Shown here in pieces: positions 20,068 through 28,735 of a stretch of 64,000 bases of DNA. Within the stretch, counting starts at the first letter, position 1, and the number at the start of each line of letters is the position of its first letter. Below the pieces are notes generated by a model that ran no database searches, had not been told where the DNA came from, and worked only from the letters and a program-made list of their open reading frames with translations. The position numbers and the translations under genes were made by a program. Origin of the DNA: Coemansia sp. RSA 487. Taxonomy: Eukaryota > Kickxellomycota > Kickxellomycetes > Kickxellales > Kickxellaceae. Location: NCBI GenBank assembly GCA_027577595.1, contig JANBRJ010000036.1, positions 87,585 through 151,584 of the forward strand. The letters are read 5' to 3'.

Positions 20068-21755
20068 ATGTCTATCTTATCGCCCTTTCAGCAACTGCCG
20101 TTGCATATTTCTATGTCAATTGCTCAGCATTATATTAGGTTACAATGCCAACTTACCACTAATGAATCCGCATGTGAAGCGAATGCAACGGAGAGTATAA
20201 AGAACGCATGGCTTGTGCTCTACGACATTTGCTATTAAGTATTTGTATGAAAAAGTGTCTATGAAACTGAAAATGAATCTCGACCAAAGCAAATTCGTAT
20301 CAATACTGCTCGAGTACAATATCACCGAGAGACGTTCAGAGCTATGCCCCTTTGTTAGAACAGTCAATATTGAAATCGACGATATCGCTGAGAAAGCGAC
20401 CGAAAAGCAGCACCAGGACCTTGAACGAATTTGGCCCAACGACTTGACATTTCCAAAAGTGCAGTCATTGATTGTTACCATTTGTGATAAACCGAGCACA
20501 GATACCTCAAGCTGTGCGGGAAATGACACATACTTTAACTGGATTGTACAGCGTATACGATCATCGCTGCCAAACCTTCGAGAGTGGGATGTATATTTTG
20601 GCCTAGGTAGAAAGCTTTCAATGGGCGCACCGATTCTGCTTTCTGGGGAGTGTAAGACAGAGCTGTTTTTATCTTCACTCTTTAGAAAAGTGAGGTGGAA
20701 CAAAGACAAAGACCCCGACTCCGAGTACATGATCAACCACAGTATTCTTAAGCAAAATATCCCAGAACTTACCAAGTTTACATGTGGCATGCATAATGAT
20801 GACGAGTTTGATAAATGGATCGCGGTAAAGTCGGCTGCTTCTTTGGAGTTACTAAGGCTTTACGGAAGCCATTCAAATGTTGTTAGCAAATATATGTTTG
20901 ACAACTCTGGTTATCCGGTAGTGTATTCTAAATTTAAATCGTTGTGCGTCATGGATTGCGCCAATAAAAATGGCGAGCTCGAGGTAGATAAGTCGGTAGC
21001 TCAAGTCGGTAGCTCCGTTCCTGGTACTTGAATGTCTTACATTGTATTCAAGCTGTGCATTCGCGGATAACACGCTGTCCAGAAGTAACAATGGCACGTT
21101 GAAAAGTTTGCTGATTACACTTGATAATGAATATGTTGGTATTTTACAAAGATTCAAGGTGTTTTCCGATAGCCGATACTCAAAGCTCAGCTACCTTAGT
21201 ATTAGGCTTGATGAAAGGCCCGATTTGGCGCTATGTGCCGATGATTTTACGAAAGTTTGTTTTGGGCTTCTTTCACCGGCAACACAAACTTTGTCTATAG
21301 ACATCAATGTTTTGTACCAACATATCGTCAACGCCATTCCTACATGTCCTTACTTGGAGAGCATACAGATTCTTTCTTTTGAGAGCTCTACGTTCAGCTT
21401 GCTTGAAATGTTTAATATTATCAAGCGCTTCAAGGGTATGACATATTTCACCTGTTGCTTCAGTGGAATTAATCCAGAGATTGGTACAAGGCAAGACAAA
21501 ACTATTCCTAATTGCTTGTGTTCAAAATATTATCCGCTTAGTCATCATCTCAAACGTTGGCATTTGGAATATCCACCTAGTGTTTCTATCGAGGCCAAAG
21601 TGGTTTCAGCAGTTGCACTTGCTGTTGTATGCCCTGGGTTTACTTTTGTTGATACACCCTCCAAGAGTCTCATAGAATATAGAAGCGAGCTTGGAAAATT
21701 GCTCGACACTGGCTTATACAGTAGACACGCCAGAAGGATAATGGGGCTTTTCTAG
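20068..21755 (+). pseudogene. Decayed F-box-like family gene, copy 1 (two frameshifts)
   Basis: The gene starts at the ATG at 20068 (MSILSPFQQLPLHIS, an F-box-like N-terminal pattern) and reads in three successive frames: to about 20238, then about 20213-21031, then from about 21020 to 21755. The first break lies where the related copy at 23874-24579 has eight or so extra residues after a shared LYD-x-x-Y motif, so it is probably a deletion. The second is an exact 13-bp tandem duplication (20990-21002 and 21003-21015), which shifts frame by one; the amino-acid sequence is continuous if only one copy is read. The product would have been roughly 560 aa, probably with irregular leucine-rich repeats (LSIRL, LSIDIN, LESIQIL). 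F-box/LRR identity is inferred from pattern only. Confidence 0.65.
20990..21015 (+). repeat. 13-bp tandem duplication causing a frameshift
   Basis: AAGTCGGTAGCTC occurs twice in direct succession inside decayed copy 1. Thirteen bases is not a multiple of three, so the second copy shifts the reading frame and leads to the TGA ending the frame at 21031. Confidence 0.9.
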
Positions 21756-22128
21756 TTACAAATGAAATATTTAGTAGTTGCGTTTTTTAAAACAGTATCC
21801 TTATTTTGAAGTTTTGAAAGCTAAGAGTTGATTTTTTTTAATTTTACACACCGCCCTTTCTGAATAAAAGCCGTATCAATACTCAAGCTAAGTGACAAAG
21901 CAATTACAGAACAAACATGAGCACATGACATTAATTATCTGTTAAAGAAATGCACTTTTTGCTAGAAAAGCTTGATTTCTTTTTACCGAGCCATATCCAA
22001 AAGTCACAAGGCGAAAAGTAGAAAAAAAAATATGTGGAACGGAGTGTTTTTTGATTTATAAAACATCAACCTTCGCCCCGTATCTAAATTATATTGTATT
22101 ATCATATACCACCCAATTCAGAACAAAT
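21756..22128. other. Intergenic: P450 promoter
   Basis: 373 bp between decayed copy 1 and the P450 ATG. It holds a TTGATTTATAAAAC TATA-like stretch at 22051-22064, about 70 bp before the start codon. Confidence 0.45.
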
Positions 22129-23721
22129 ATGTGGAAGGAACTTTTCGCTTGTGTAGCTACTGTGTTAGGTGCTCTATCTGCGCTTCTGCCAGAGTACCAC
22201 ATTATTTTGCCAAACAGTCTACTGATACTATGCGCTTGGTTGGTTGCAAAAAGCATCCAGCGTTCGTATTTAACTGCTTTGTGGAAGCTGCCTGGCCCGC
22301 TACTAAACTCGTTTACCAATCTGCCATTAAAGTACAACATTGCATGTGGAGCATATCATCAGTACACGGAGAAGCTACATTCAAAGTATGGCCCGATCGT
22401 GCGAATTGGCTACAACCAGGTATCTGTAAGCGATCCATCCGAACTCAGGCGTATCCTATCCACGCATGATTTCCCCAAGGGCTCCTTCTACAAGACGATG
22501 CAACAGATGTTCCCAAGTACATTTACAACTACGGATCCGACATTCAATAAGATTAGGCGAAGGCAGCTTGGAAATTCCTATTCTCTACCATCAGTCCGCC
22601 TTTACGAGGACAAAGTGCTCAAACATGGCGTTCTTTCTCTTGTTGCACTGTGGGACTCGCAAATAGCGTCTTCGCCAAACAGAGATAAAGCCTTGGTTAA
22701 CTTTCATTGCGGCTTTCATGGTATGGCATTTGATATCATCGGAGTTCTGGGCTTTGGAAAGAGCTTTGACATTCTGTCAACCGGAGACACGAAAATGATA
22801 GACAGCGTCGCCAAGTTCGTCAAATTGGGTGCTATTACATCATGCATCCCATTCGGCAATCAGATAAAATGGCTGCTTGGAGACTGGGTCAATGCTGGCA
22901 GGTACGTGCTAGCAATCATCAATGACACAATCGAGAAGCGCAAGCAAGAAAACTCAGTGTCGGATAGTATGGGCAGGAAAAGCAGCGGAAATAAACATGT
23001 CGATATTCTGCAAAGACTTGTCAACGCCCGCGATCCATTTACTGGCGATTTCATTGACAACGAGTCATTAAGGGCCGAAGTTTTGATCATGCTGCTTGCG
23101 GGTACAGATACCTCAAGCAACACGCTCAGTTGGACTATACTTTGCTTACTGCATCATCCAAACGTTTACGAAAGACTGAGGATGGAAATCCGGACGGCAT
23201 TTCCTGACAAGAACACGACAATATGCTTTGACATGGCCAGAAATGAACTTCTTTATTTAACAGCTGTCATTTACGAGGCAATGCGACTCTATCCTGCTGT
23301 CGCTGGATACATGCCTCGTGCTGTTCCTGAGCGTGGTGCACATGTGATGGGCGGAAAGTACTTTTTACCGCAAGGTACTGAAGTATGCGTATCTCTTTTT
23401 GCTTGTCATCGCAGCAATGAAACATGGACCAGCCCCAACGACTTTGATCCAGAACGCTTCATGGGGCCAGATTCCGAAGAGCGTATCAAGGATGTATTGT
23501 CTTTCAGCTCAGGCGTACGTATTTGTATTGGTCGCTATCTTGGATTAGTCGAGCTGTACACAACACTGGCAAATCTAATTCTAAGATACGACTTTAAACT
23601 TCCCGATGAAAAACAAAGTACATACGGCTCGGTGGATCAAATACCTGGCAAGTCCTTTTTCATCTATAAACCAAAGAACGCAGATAAAGATTGCCGGATG
23701 ACTGTATCTCCAGCGAAATAA
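22129..23721 (+). CDS. Cytochrome P450 monooxygenase
   Basis: 530 aa from the ATG at 22129 (a TTG at 22051 only extends the frame). An N-terminal hydrophobic anchor, roughly residues 5-45, suits an ER-bound P450, followed by a KLPGPLLNS proline hinge. Hallmarks: I-helix AGTDTSS at about 324-330, ExxR as EAMR at 383-386, FDPERF, and the heme loop FSSGVRICIG with the iron-ligand Cys466. All key residues are present, so the enzyme should be active. The substrate cannot be read from sequence. It lies in the same orientation between two decayed copies of one gene family, a context suggesting a duplicated, rearranged block. Confidence 0.95.
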   Translation: MWKELFACVATVLGALSALLPEYHIILPNSLLILCAWLVAKSIQRSYLTALWKLPGPLLNSFTNLPLKYNIACGAYHQYTEKLHSKYGPIVRIGYNQVSVSDPSELRRILSTHDFPKGSFYKTMQQMFPSTFTTTDPTFNKIRRRQLGNSYSLPSVRLYEDKVLKHGVLSLVALWDSQIASSPNRDKALVNFHCGFHGMAFDIIGVLGFGKSFDILSTGDTKMIDSVAKFVKLGAITSCIPFGNQIKWLLGDWVNAGRYVLAIINDTIEKRKQENSVSDSMGRKSSGNKHVDILQRLVNARDPFTGDFIDNESLRAEVLIMLLAGTDTSSNTLSWTILCLLHHPNVYERLRMEIRTAFPDKNTTICFDMARNELLYLTAVIYEAMRLYPAVAGYMPRAVPERGAHVMGGKYFLPQGTEVCVSLFACHRSNETWTSPNDFDPERFMGPDSEERIKDVLSFSSGVRICIGRYLGLVELYTTLANLILRYDFKLPDEKQSTYGSVDQIPGKSFFIYKPKNADKDCRMTVSPAK

Positions 23722-23873
23722 GCACCAATGCATTTTTGGTAGTTCGATTTTAAAATACAAACTAGGCTTTAAATATATACTTTCCAGTTATGCTGGTGTA
23801 CTTTAAATTCTATGTAATTGGTAAGAACTACATAGTTTCAAACTTGGAGTAGATCGTAAAAAGTGCAAACCAG

Positions 23874-24579
23874 ATGTCATTATTGTAGTTTCCTATATAC
23901 CGCATATTGCCGAGAAATTGCTCGCTATTATATTGGCTTACAACACAATCTCGCCATTAGTTCTTCCAAGTTAATTGATATTGCGGAGAGGACGAGGATA
24001 GAATGGTTTGTGCTACACGATGTTAGCTACTCTTGGAGGGTGCTTACTCTTGGACAGCTCTACAGAAAAATAAGTTTGGAATTGACAACAGGCATCAACC
24101 AAAAAACATTCGCCACTGAGCTTCTATTGTGCGACATTACAGATAAAACTTCAGATATTTGTTCCTGCGTGGAAAAGGCATGCATTGTAATCAATGACAT
24201 TGTGGAGAAACCAAATGAAGAGCAGCTCCAGCTTCTTGATTTGATTTGGCTCAAGGGTCCAGTATTTCCAAAGGCATGGATTCTGACCATACACATAGGC
24301 GATAAACCGGGTACAGATGCAGCCGGAAGCACAGATGAAGACATATCTTTTTTACCTGGAAATATCGTTTCACAACACTGCCCACTTAGTCATGGATTTA
24401 AATACTGGCATGTAGGTTATATTTTTGATAGTCAGCTTAATTCTGTAGCATTTTCGGCAACGGTGCTTTCCAATCTATGCTCTAGTTTTTCATTCGTCAA
24501 TATGAATTCCTCCAGAGCTTCAGAGTTCAGCAGCGAGCTTGAGCTTGAGCTCGATCTCAGCAGTAGAGAAGTACAATAG
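23874..24579 (+). pseudogene. Decayed F-box-like family gene, copy 2 (stop, frameshift, internal deletion)
   Basis: Paralogue of the gene at 20068-21755. The ATG at 23874 is followed by a TAG after four codons, and the conserved N-terminus (xLP-x-EIARYYIGLQ) continues in another frame from about 23910. The following segment aligns well with copy 1 (WFVLHDVSY, EKP-x-EEQLQLLDLIW, GPVFPKAW, GDKPGTDAAG). The frame then jumps from the GDKPGTD region straight to the PLSH-x-x-K-x-WH region near the C-terminus, so a middle part of some 270 residues is missing. The end is a repetitive ELELEL stretch. The frame lacks an in-frame ATG and is judged non-functional. Confidence 0.6.
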
Positions 24580-24885
24580 AGGCACTGAAACGATAAGGCG
24601 GCTTTTTTGGCTTGTAGTTTCACTTTTACTTGTTTCCTTTTCAGTATCACAAATAGTATTAAAGCAGATGAAAAGGCTGGCTCAAAGCAGTTCTTTAATG
24701 TAATGTAAAATGCTGGCCTAAAAGCAAAGCCATTCAAAACATTGTGCTTGAATGCAAAACTGAATACAAAATTGATTACATAATCTGATCAGAATCGATA
24801 ACTGTTGGGGGTTGTCCTTGGTCTGGATTTTTGGAAACCTTTGCAATCTTCTTGTTCACTAGCACTCTTATGAAATAACCAATTA

Positions 24886-25092
24886 ATGTCCTTTTTAAAG
24901 AGAATCGGTCCACCTCTGGTTGCCAGCGGCGCAGGCGTGGCAATTGCGTATTATACGTTTCAGCCTATCCTCAAAGAGAACTACATTGAGCAAATGAAGA
25001 GACGTGAAGAAATAGACAAGTATCTCGAGGAACGCCGAAAGAAGAACGCGCAAGAGGAGCAGCCACAAGCACAAAAGAAAGTTACCGAATAA
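24886..25092 (+). CDS. Small membrane protein, possibly SMIM20/MITRAC7-like
   Basis: 68 aa. One hydrophobic helix (PPLVASGAGVAIAYYTF) is followed by P-x-L-x-x-x-x-Y-x-x-x-Q and a highly charged C-terminal helix (KRREEIDKYLEERRKK). This layout, with a short N-terminus, one helix, then Pro and Tyr spaced as in animal SMIM20/MITRAC7, suggests a mitochondrial inner-membrane assembly factor for cytochrome c oxidase. The similarity is short, so this is tentative; other tiny respiratory-chain accessory proteins have the same shape. It converges with the SRA1-domain gene. Confidence 0.55.
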   Translation: MSFLKRIGPPLVASGAGVAIAYYTFQPILKENYIEQMKRREEIDKYLEERRKKNAQEEQPQAQKKVTE

Positions 25093-25165
25093 AGCACGCT
25101 TCCTTTTCTTAGAGAGGTCTATTTACTATTTTTTTCGCAGTCTGTATAAAATAAAACAAAAAATT

Positions 25166-25938
25166 CTAGTTCTTTTGCAGCAATTCGATAACACGTTTTA
25201 TTCCAACCAGCCACTTGAGCTCACTAGTGTGTGTTTCAGCTTGTAGCAGGTCCCTGTGTGCGTTGGCAGCGGCATTGAGCTTACGGGAATCAACGAGTAA
25301 GGCGATAGAGCAGACGGCTGCCACCAATGTCCCGTCGACAGAGTCGAGGCGGTCATCCATCAGCGCCAAGCGCTTAGTGGTGTCCTCAACCATGCGCCGG
25401 ACCATCGGGGCTGCATCAGCGAGATCGATTGCATCGACGGCTCCGTGGAGTACACGTTTGATCAATAGTATCTGGTCTCCGCAGTCCTCAGGCACAGGGT
25501 CCATCGGGTCTGCTGGACCATCGGCATCCTCCTCATCGCGGTTCTCGATGACCATGAACGACGATGCGTCGGATCCACCGATCTCCGACGGCGTTACCAC
25601 CGTGTCGGCAGCAGGTTTCGGCCGCTGTGACTGTTTCTTGAACACAGTGGTTGGCGGGTCGTTCCAGTGTCCCGCATCTGCGTGACCGCCGCTTGTAAAG
25701 TCCGTGTATATGGATGTGGAGGACGCTGCTTTGCGCTCCAGCTCGACCCGGCTTCGCAAGCTGGTCATCGATGCTGTGCTGGTGGGCGGTAGGCTTCGTT
25801 TGAACGATGCAGATAGAGGTGGTGGAGGGGGGAGCGGCTGTTTTTGCTCTTCTGATGCGTTTATCGTTTCAGTTGCTTCGGCTGCTTCAGTTGCTGTTGA
25901 CAATGCATTGTCGGTTGCTGCTTCGGGCGACGCTGGGT

Positions 25939-25977
<39 letters not shown>

Positions 25978-26026
25978 GTATCTCTTCGGCTGATACAAGC
26001 CTTTTTATAAACGATAAGAGGGGCAT
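25166..26026 (-). CDS. SRA1-domain protein with polyglutamine tract
   Basis: 286 aa. The N-terminal 165 residues are low-complexity: nine consecutive Gln at about 20-28, Ala/Thr/Glu-rich stretches and a P-rich QPLPPPPPL. From about 185 the sequence is helical and ends with NAAANAHRDLLQAE followed by LKWLVGIKRVIELLQ, the signature of the SRA1/Sec31 C-terminal domain (PF07304: a five-helix bundle with a terminal W-x-VGIKRLI). In fungi this domain commonly ends Sec31; here it stands on its own without the WD40 part, so it is more like animal SRA1. Its role (RNA binding, transcription or coat assembly) cannot be resolved. Confidence 0.75.
25942..25969 (-). repeat. CAG/GCT trinucleotide repeat (polyQ)
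   Basis: Nine uninterrupted GCT units on the plus strand, encoding the glutamine run of the SRA1-domain protein. It is a candidate length-variable microsatellite. Confidence 0.9.
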
Positions 26027-26855
26027 TTGGAACTTTAAAATGTATAATTAAGGAGTGAAAAAATAGAGGGACGCTAAAGAGAAAAGAGGTCTTATTTTTA
26101 GTGCACACTCTCCATGCTGCATTTCCCATTTTTTTTCACAGTGCTTGTTTGTTTGGCAATAAAAGTGTGGGGTAAAAGTGGGAGAAAAAAGAAAGGCAGT
26201 GAAACCATTGGAATCCGTGTGTTTAGATCCCCTAACTCTCAGATCAGGCCACCCCAGAGCGCCTATATAAACGGCTGCCATCACTTTTGTTTGCTTTAGG
26301 TTGGGTGGGTTTAATTCCCACCTGTGGCTCTTTGGGAGAACCTTTCAAGGTTGCAGGGCGCGTTGTGCTTATTTAGGCGGGTTTCAACTATTTAGACCAA
26401 TCTGCCCCTTAAGGTGGATTTTAAGTCTGGCCGGAGCTAAAGCAGAAAAGGCGCGGAAGTGTCCGCTTGGAGTCTGGTGTTTAGGCATTGGCACGCTGGC
26501 GTAGGCCTGGGCGTGCTCAAGGCCATTGAAAAGCTGGGTAATGCGTGAGGCTGGAAACAGAGCAACGAAAACCGGCTGCACTAGTTCAGTCAAGGGACTG
26601 CATTTCTGTCTTCGCTACTGCCTCTGGTTTACTGGGCTGGCCGGCCTCTGCCACTTGCAACTTTTTGCTCTTTTTTTCTGATGTGTTTCGTATCGTGCGT
26701 TGGATGCGACATTTGGAGTTACTGCCAGCATGTATTAGTTTTTTTATCTAGTAAAATTTTTTGAATGAATAAAAGAATGTCGTATATATCGATATGCGAT
26801 TAGAAAGAAAAACACTGTTTCTTTAGCGCCAGCTTCTATATATATTTTTAAGGAT
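26027..26855. other. Intergenic region with TATA-like elements
   Basis: 829 bp. A CCTATATAAACGG TATA-like element near 26261-26273 has no gene close downstream; GTATATATCG near 26780 lies about 75 bp before the 26856 gene and is its likely TATA box. The middle is GC-richer than other spacers but holds no supported frame. Confidence 0.4.
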
Positions 26856-27566
26856 ATGAAGGTTAAAAGTGTAATATACGCATTAGCTGCACTGCCAGCA
26901 ATGGCAGCGGCTACAACTACAGCAGGGGTGGTGGATATCAAGGCAGACGAAAACGGATGCACAATCCCGTTGCCGTTTGGTGGGTCAATAGTGGTAGCAC
27001 GACTTCCGTTCTTCCTGTCGCTGCCATTGTGGGGCAAAATGACGAAGACCCACATGCATGAGCCAACGCCATTGCCACCACCCGCACACGCACTAACGAC
27101 ATTGCCTGTTTGCGATGCCAGTGGTGCAGAGTTTTACCCAAGCGACTGTATCCCCCCGGCACAGTCATCGGAAGCGCTGGCGAAACGAGGAATTCCAGAT
27201 CCATTGGATACTGCGCCTTATCGCTACAGGGACGATGAGGAAATGCCGTGGGCTGAACAGGATTCGGAGTTTGATGGCCTTGATACGCGTGCTCGGTCAA
27301 TGGCGGGTGGTACCTCTGAGGAAGAGTATGAGGAGTCGTACGGATGGACCGGGGGGATCCATTATCCGGCAGAAACGCCAGCACTGCCGGTGCCAAGAAA
27401 CGATTACACTGAAGAATACAACGAGTGTGTGACAGGTATGATGCGGTGCACAAGTGGAAGACGTGCGTTTGATACTTGCGTGCATGGCAAATGGGGCACG
27501 ATCCGCAAATGTCCGCAAGGAACAAAGTGTGCTCCAGTGCCTGAAGATTCTATCGTCTGTGCGTGA
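26856..27566 (+). CDS. Secreted protein with CBM19-like chitin-binding module
   Basis: 236 aa. Residues 1-19 form a signal peptide. The middle is low-complexity and acidic, with a dibasic Lys-Arg (110-111, in EALAKR) placed like a Kex2 cleavage site, so the mature protein may start at Gly112. The C-terminal 46 residues (191-235) carry six cysteines spaced C-x6-C-x9-C-x10-C-x5-C-x9-C, nearly identical in spacing to the tail of the AA11-like LPMO at 3789-4913, with the shared G-x-W after the third Cys. I infer that it binds chitin. No catalytic domain is present, so it may be a wall-associated or chitin-masking protein. Confidence 0.7.
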   Translation: MKVKSVIYALAALPAMAAATTTAGVVDIKADENGCTIPLPFGGSIVVARLPFFLSLPLWGKMTKTHMHEPTPLPPPAHALTTLPVCDASGAEFYPSDCIPPAQSSEALAKRGIPDPLDTAPYRYRDDEEMPWAEQDSEFDGLDTRARSMAGGTSEEEYEESYGWTGGIHYPAETPALPVPRNDYTEEYNECVTGMMRCTSGRRAFDTCVHGKWGTIRKCPQGTKCAPVPEDSIVCA

Positions 27567-28041
27567 CGTTCTTCCTAAAAGATATATAGGGGTCTTTCTT
27601 GATTTCTTTAATGCTTGGGTCAATGACGTTATTGCGCCTATCTCAATATGTGACATGGTTTCTGGTTTGTAATTTTTCATTTTGCAGGAGAGAAGAAGGG
27701 ATACGTTTGCGCAGCTTAGTTGGGATTTCTTGGCATGTCTGAAGCATCTCGCAAAAATAGTTTGACAGAAGCTAAAATCAAGCGGAGTTTCTGGGGGAGG
27801 GAAGACAAACAACAATAGTTTAATTTCTAAAGTGCCAAGAGCCTTGCTATGTTCTGGACTACCTCAAGAAAGCTGGGCTCCGGTTTTTTCTTCGACGGGT
27901 ATATAAGGACGAGCAGAAGTTGACCTAATCACCATGTTTTACATACTCCATCAACAGCAACAATAATAGTTTTTTCTTTTCTCAGCAACCACTTTGCAAC
28001 ATTTACTAGTTTATCCAAGCAATTTTAATAGCAAACCCACA
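27567..28041. promoter_or_regulatory. Promoter of the 28042 secreted-protein gene
   Basis: Contains a strong TATATAAG box at about 27900-27907. A ten-codon upstream frame starts at the ATG near 27931 and could dampen translation, unless removed: CTTTTCTCAG at about 27975-27985 also looks like a 3' splice site, so a 5'-UTR intron is possible. Confidence 0.5.
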
Positions 28042-28716
28042 ATGAAGCTCAACATCGCATCCACCATCGCCGTCGCTGCATCTTTCTCGACTGCCGCCAT
28101 CGGCGCGCCCATGTCCACAGCCACGGTCGAACCAGCCACGGCAACCCACGATCTGCACACCTTTACTGACGAGTACGGGTTGACTCTGCTTATCGACTAC
28201 GGCAACACCGCATACGTTGGACTGGAGCTCGGGCTCCCAGGAGTTGACGGCATCTACGCCGCCAACGGGCCACAGCAAACGGCAAGCGGCACGGATACAT
28301 GGGTTGATGTACACGACGGTGTAGAGGCAGTCATCGATTACGCTCACCCAAACCATTACACCGTCTACGATTCTGCGCACAGCCCAATCGCCACCATCAG
28401 CTACGAGCCGGATACAGCGTCAGCCCCCGAATCGACTGCTCCGCCGCACTATCTGATGACCTTCGCTAACGGCAACGGAGAAGTATTGCTGGTTGACGAA
28501 GCTGTTGACAATGCAGGGATCCTCGAAGCAGGCATCCCGGGCGTCGACGGCGTCTACATGGTGCCAGCCGGAGGGTTCCCTGTAGGCGAGGGAACCGGAT
28601 TGGAGACATGGGTCGATAGCGCGGATGGAATCCAAGTTGTTCTCGATCGCGCAGACCCGAACCATTACACCGTATACGATGCCAGTGGCAGCCCTATCCA
28701 AACTGGCGGTTTCTAA
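28042..28716 (+). CDS. Secreted protein with two tandem ~80-aa repeats
   Basis: 224 aa from the ATG at 28042; the frame to 27994 starts with TTG. A signal peptide ends near residue 21 (AIG-A). Two homologous units follow at about 39-117 and 138-219. Each begins with a T-F-x-[DN]-x-x-G-x-x-LL-[IV]-D segment, contains GxPGVDG-[IV]-Y, then TWVD-x-x-DGI/V, and closes with PNHYTVYD-x-x-x-SPI. The proteins are acidic and free of cysteine in the repeats, suggesting a beta-rich extracellular fold. I do not recognise the family. Its stop codon is 19 bp from that of WDR6, on the opposite strand. Confidence 0.75.
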   Translation: MKLNIASTIAVAASFSTAAIGAPMSTATVEPATATHDLHTFTDEYGLTLLIDYGNTAYVGLELGLPGVDGIYAANGPQQTASGTDTWVDVHDGVEAVIDYAHPNHYTVYDSAHSPIATISYEPDTASAPESTAPPHYLMTFANGNGEVLLVDEAVDNAGILEAGIPGVDGVYMVPAGGFPVGEGTGLETWVDSADGIQVVLDRADPNHYTVYDASGSPIQTGGF

Positions 28717-28735
28717 AGTGTTTTTTCCTTCTTAT

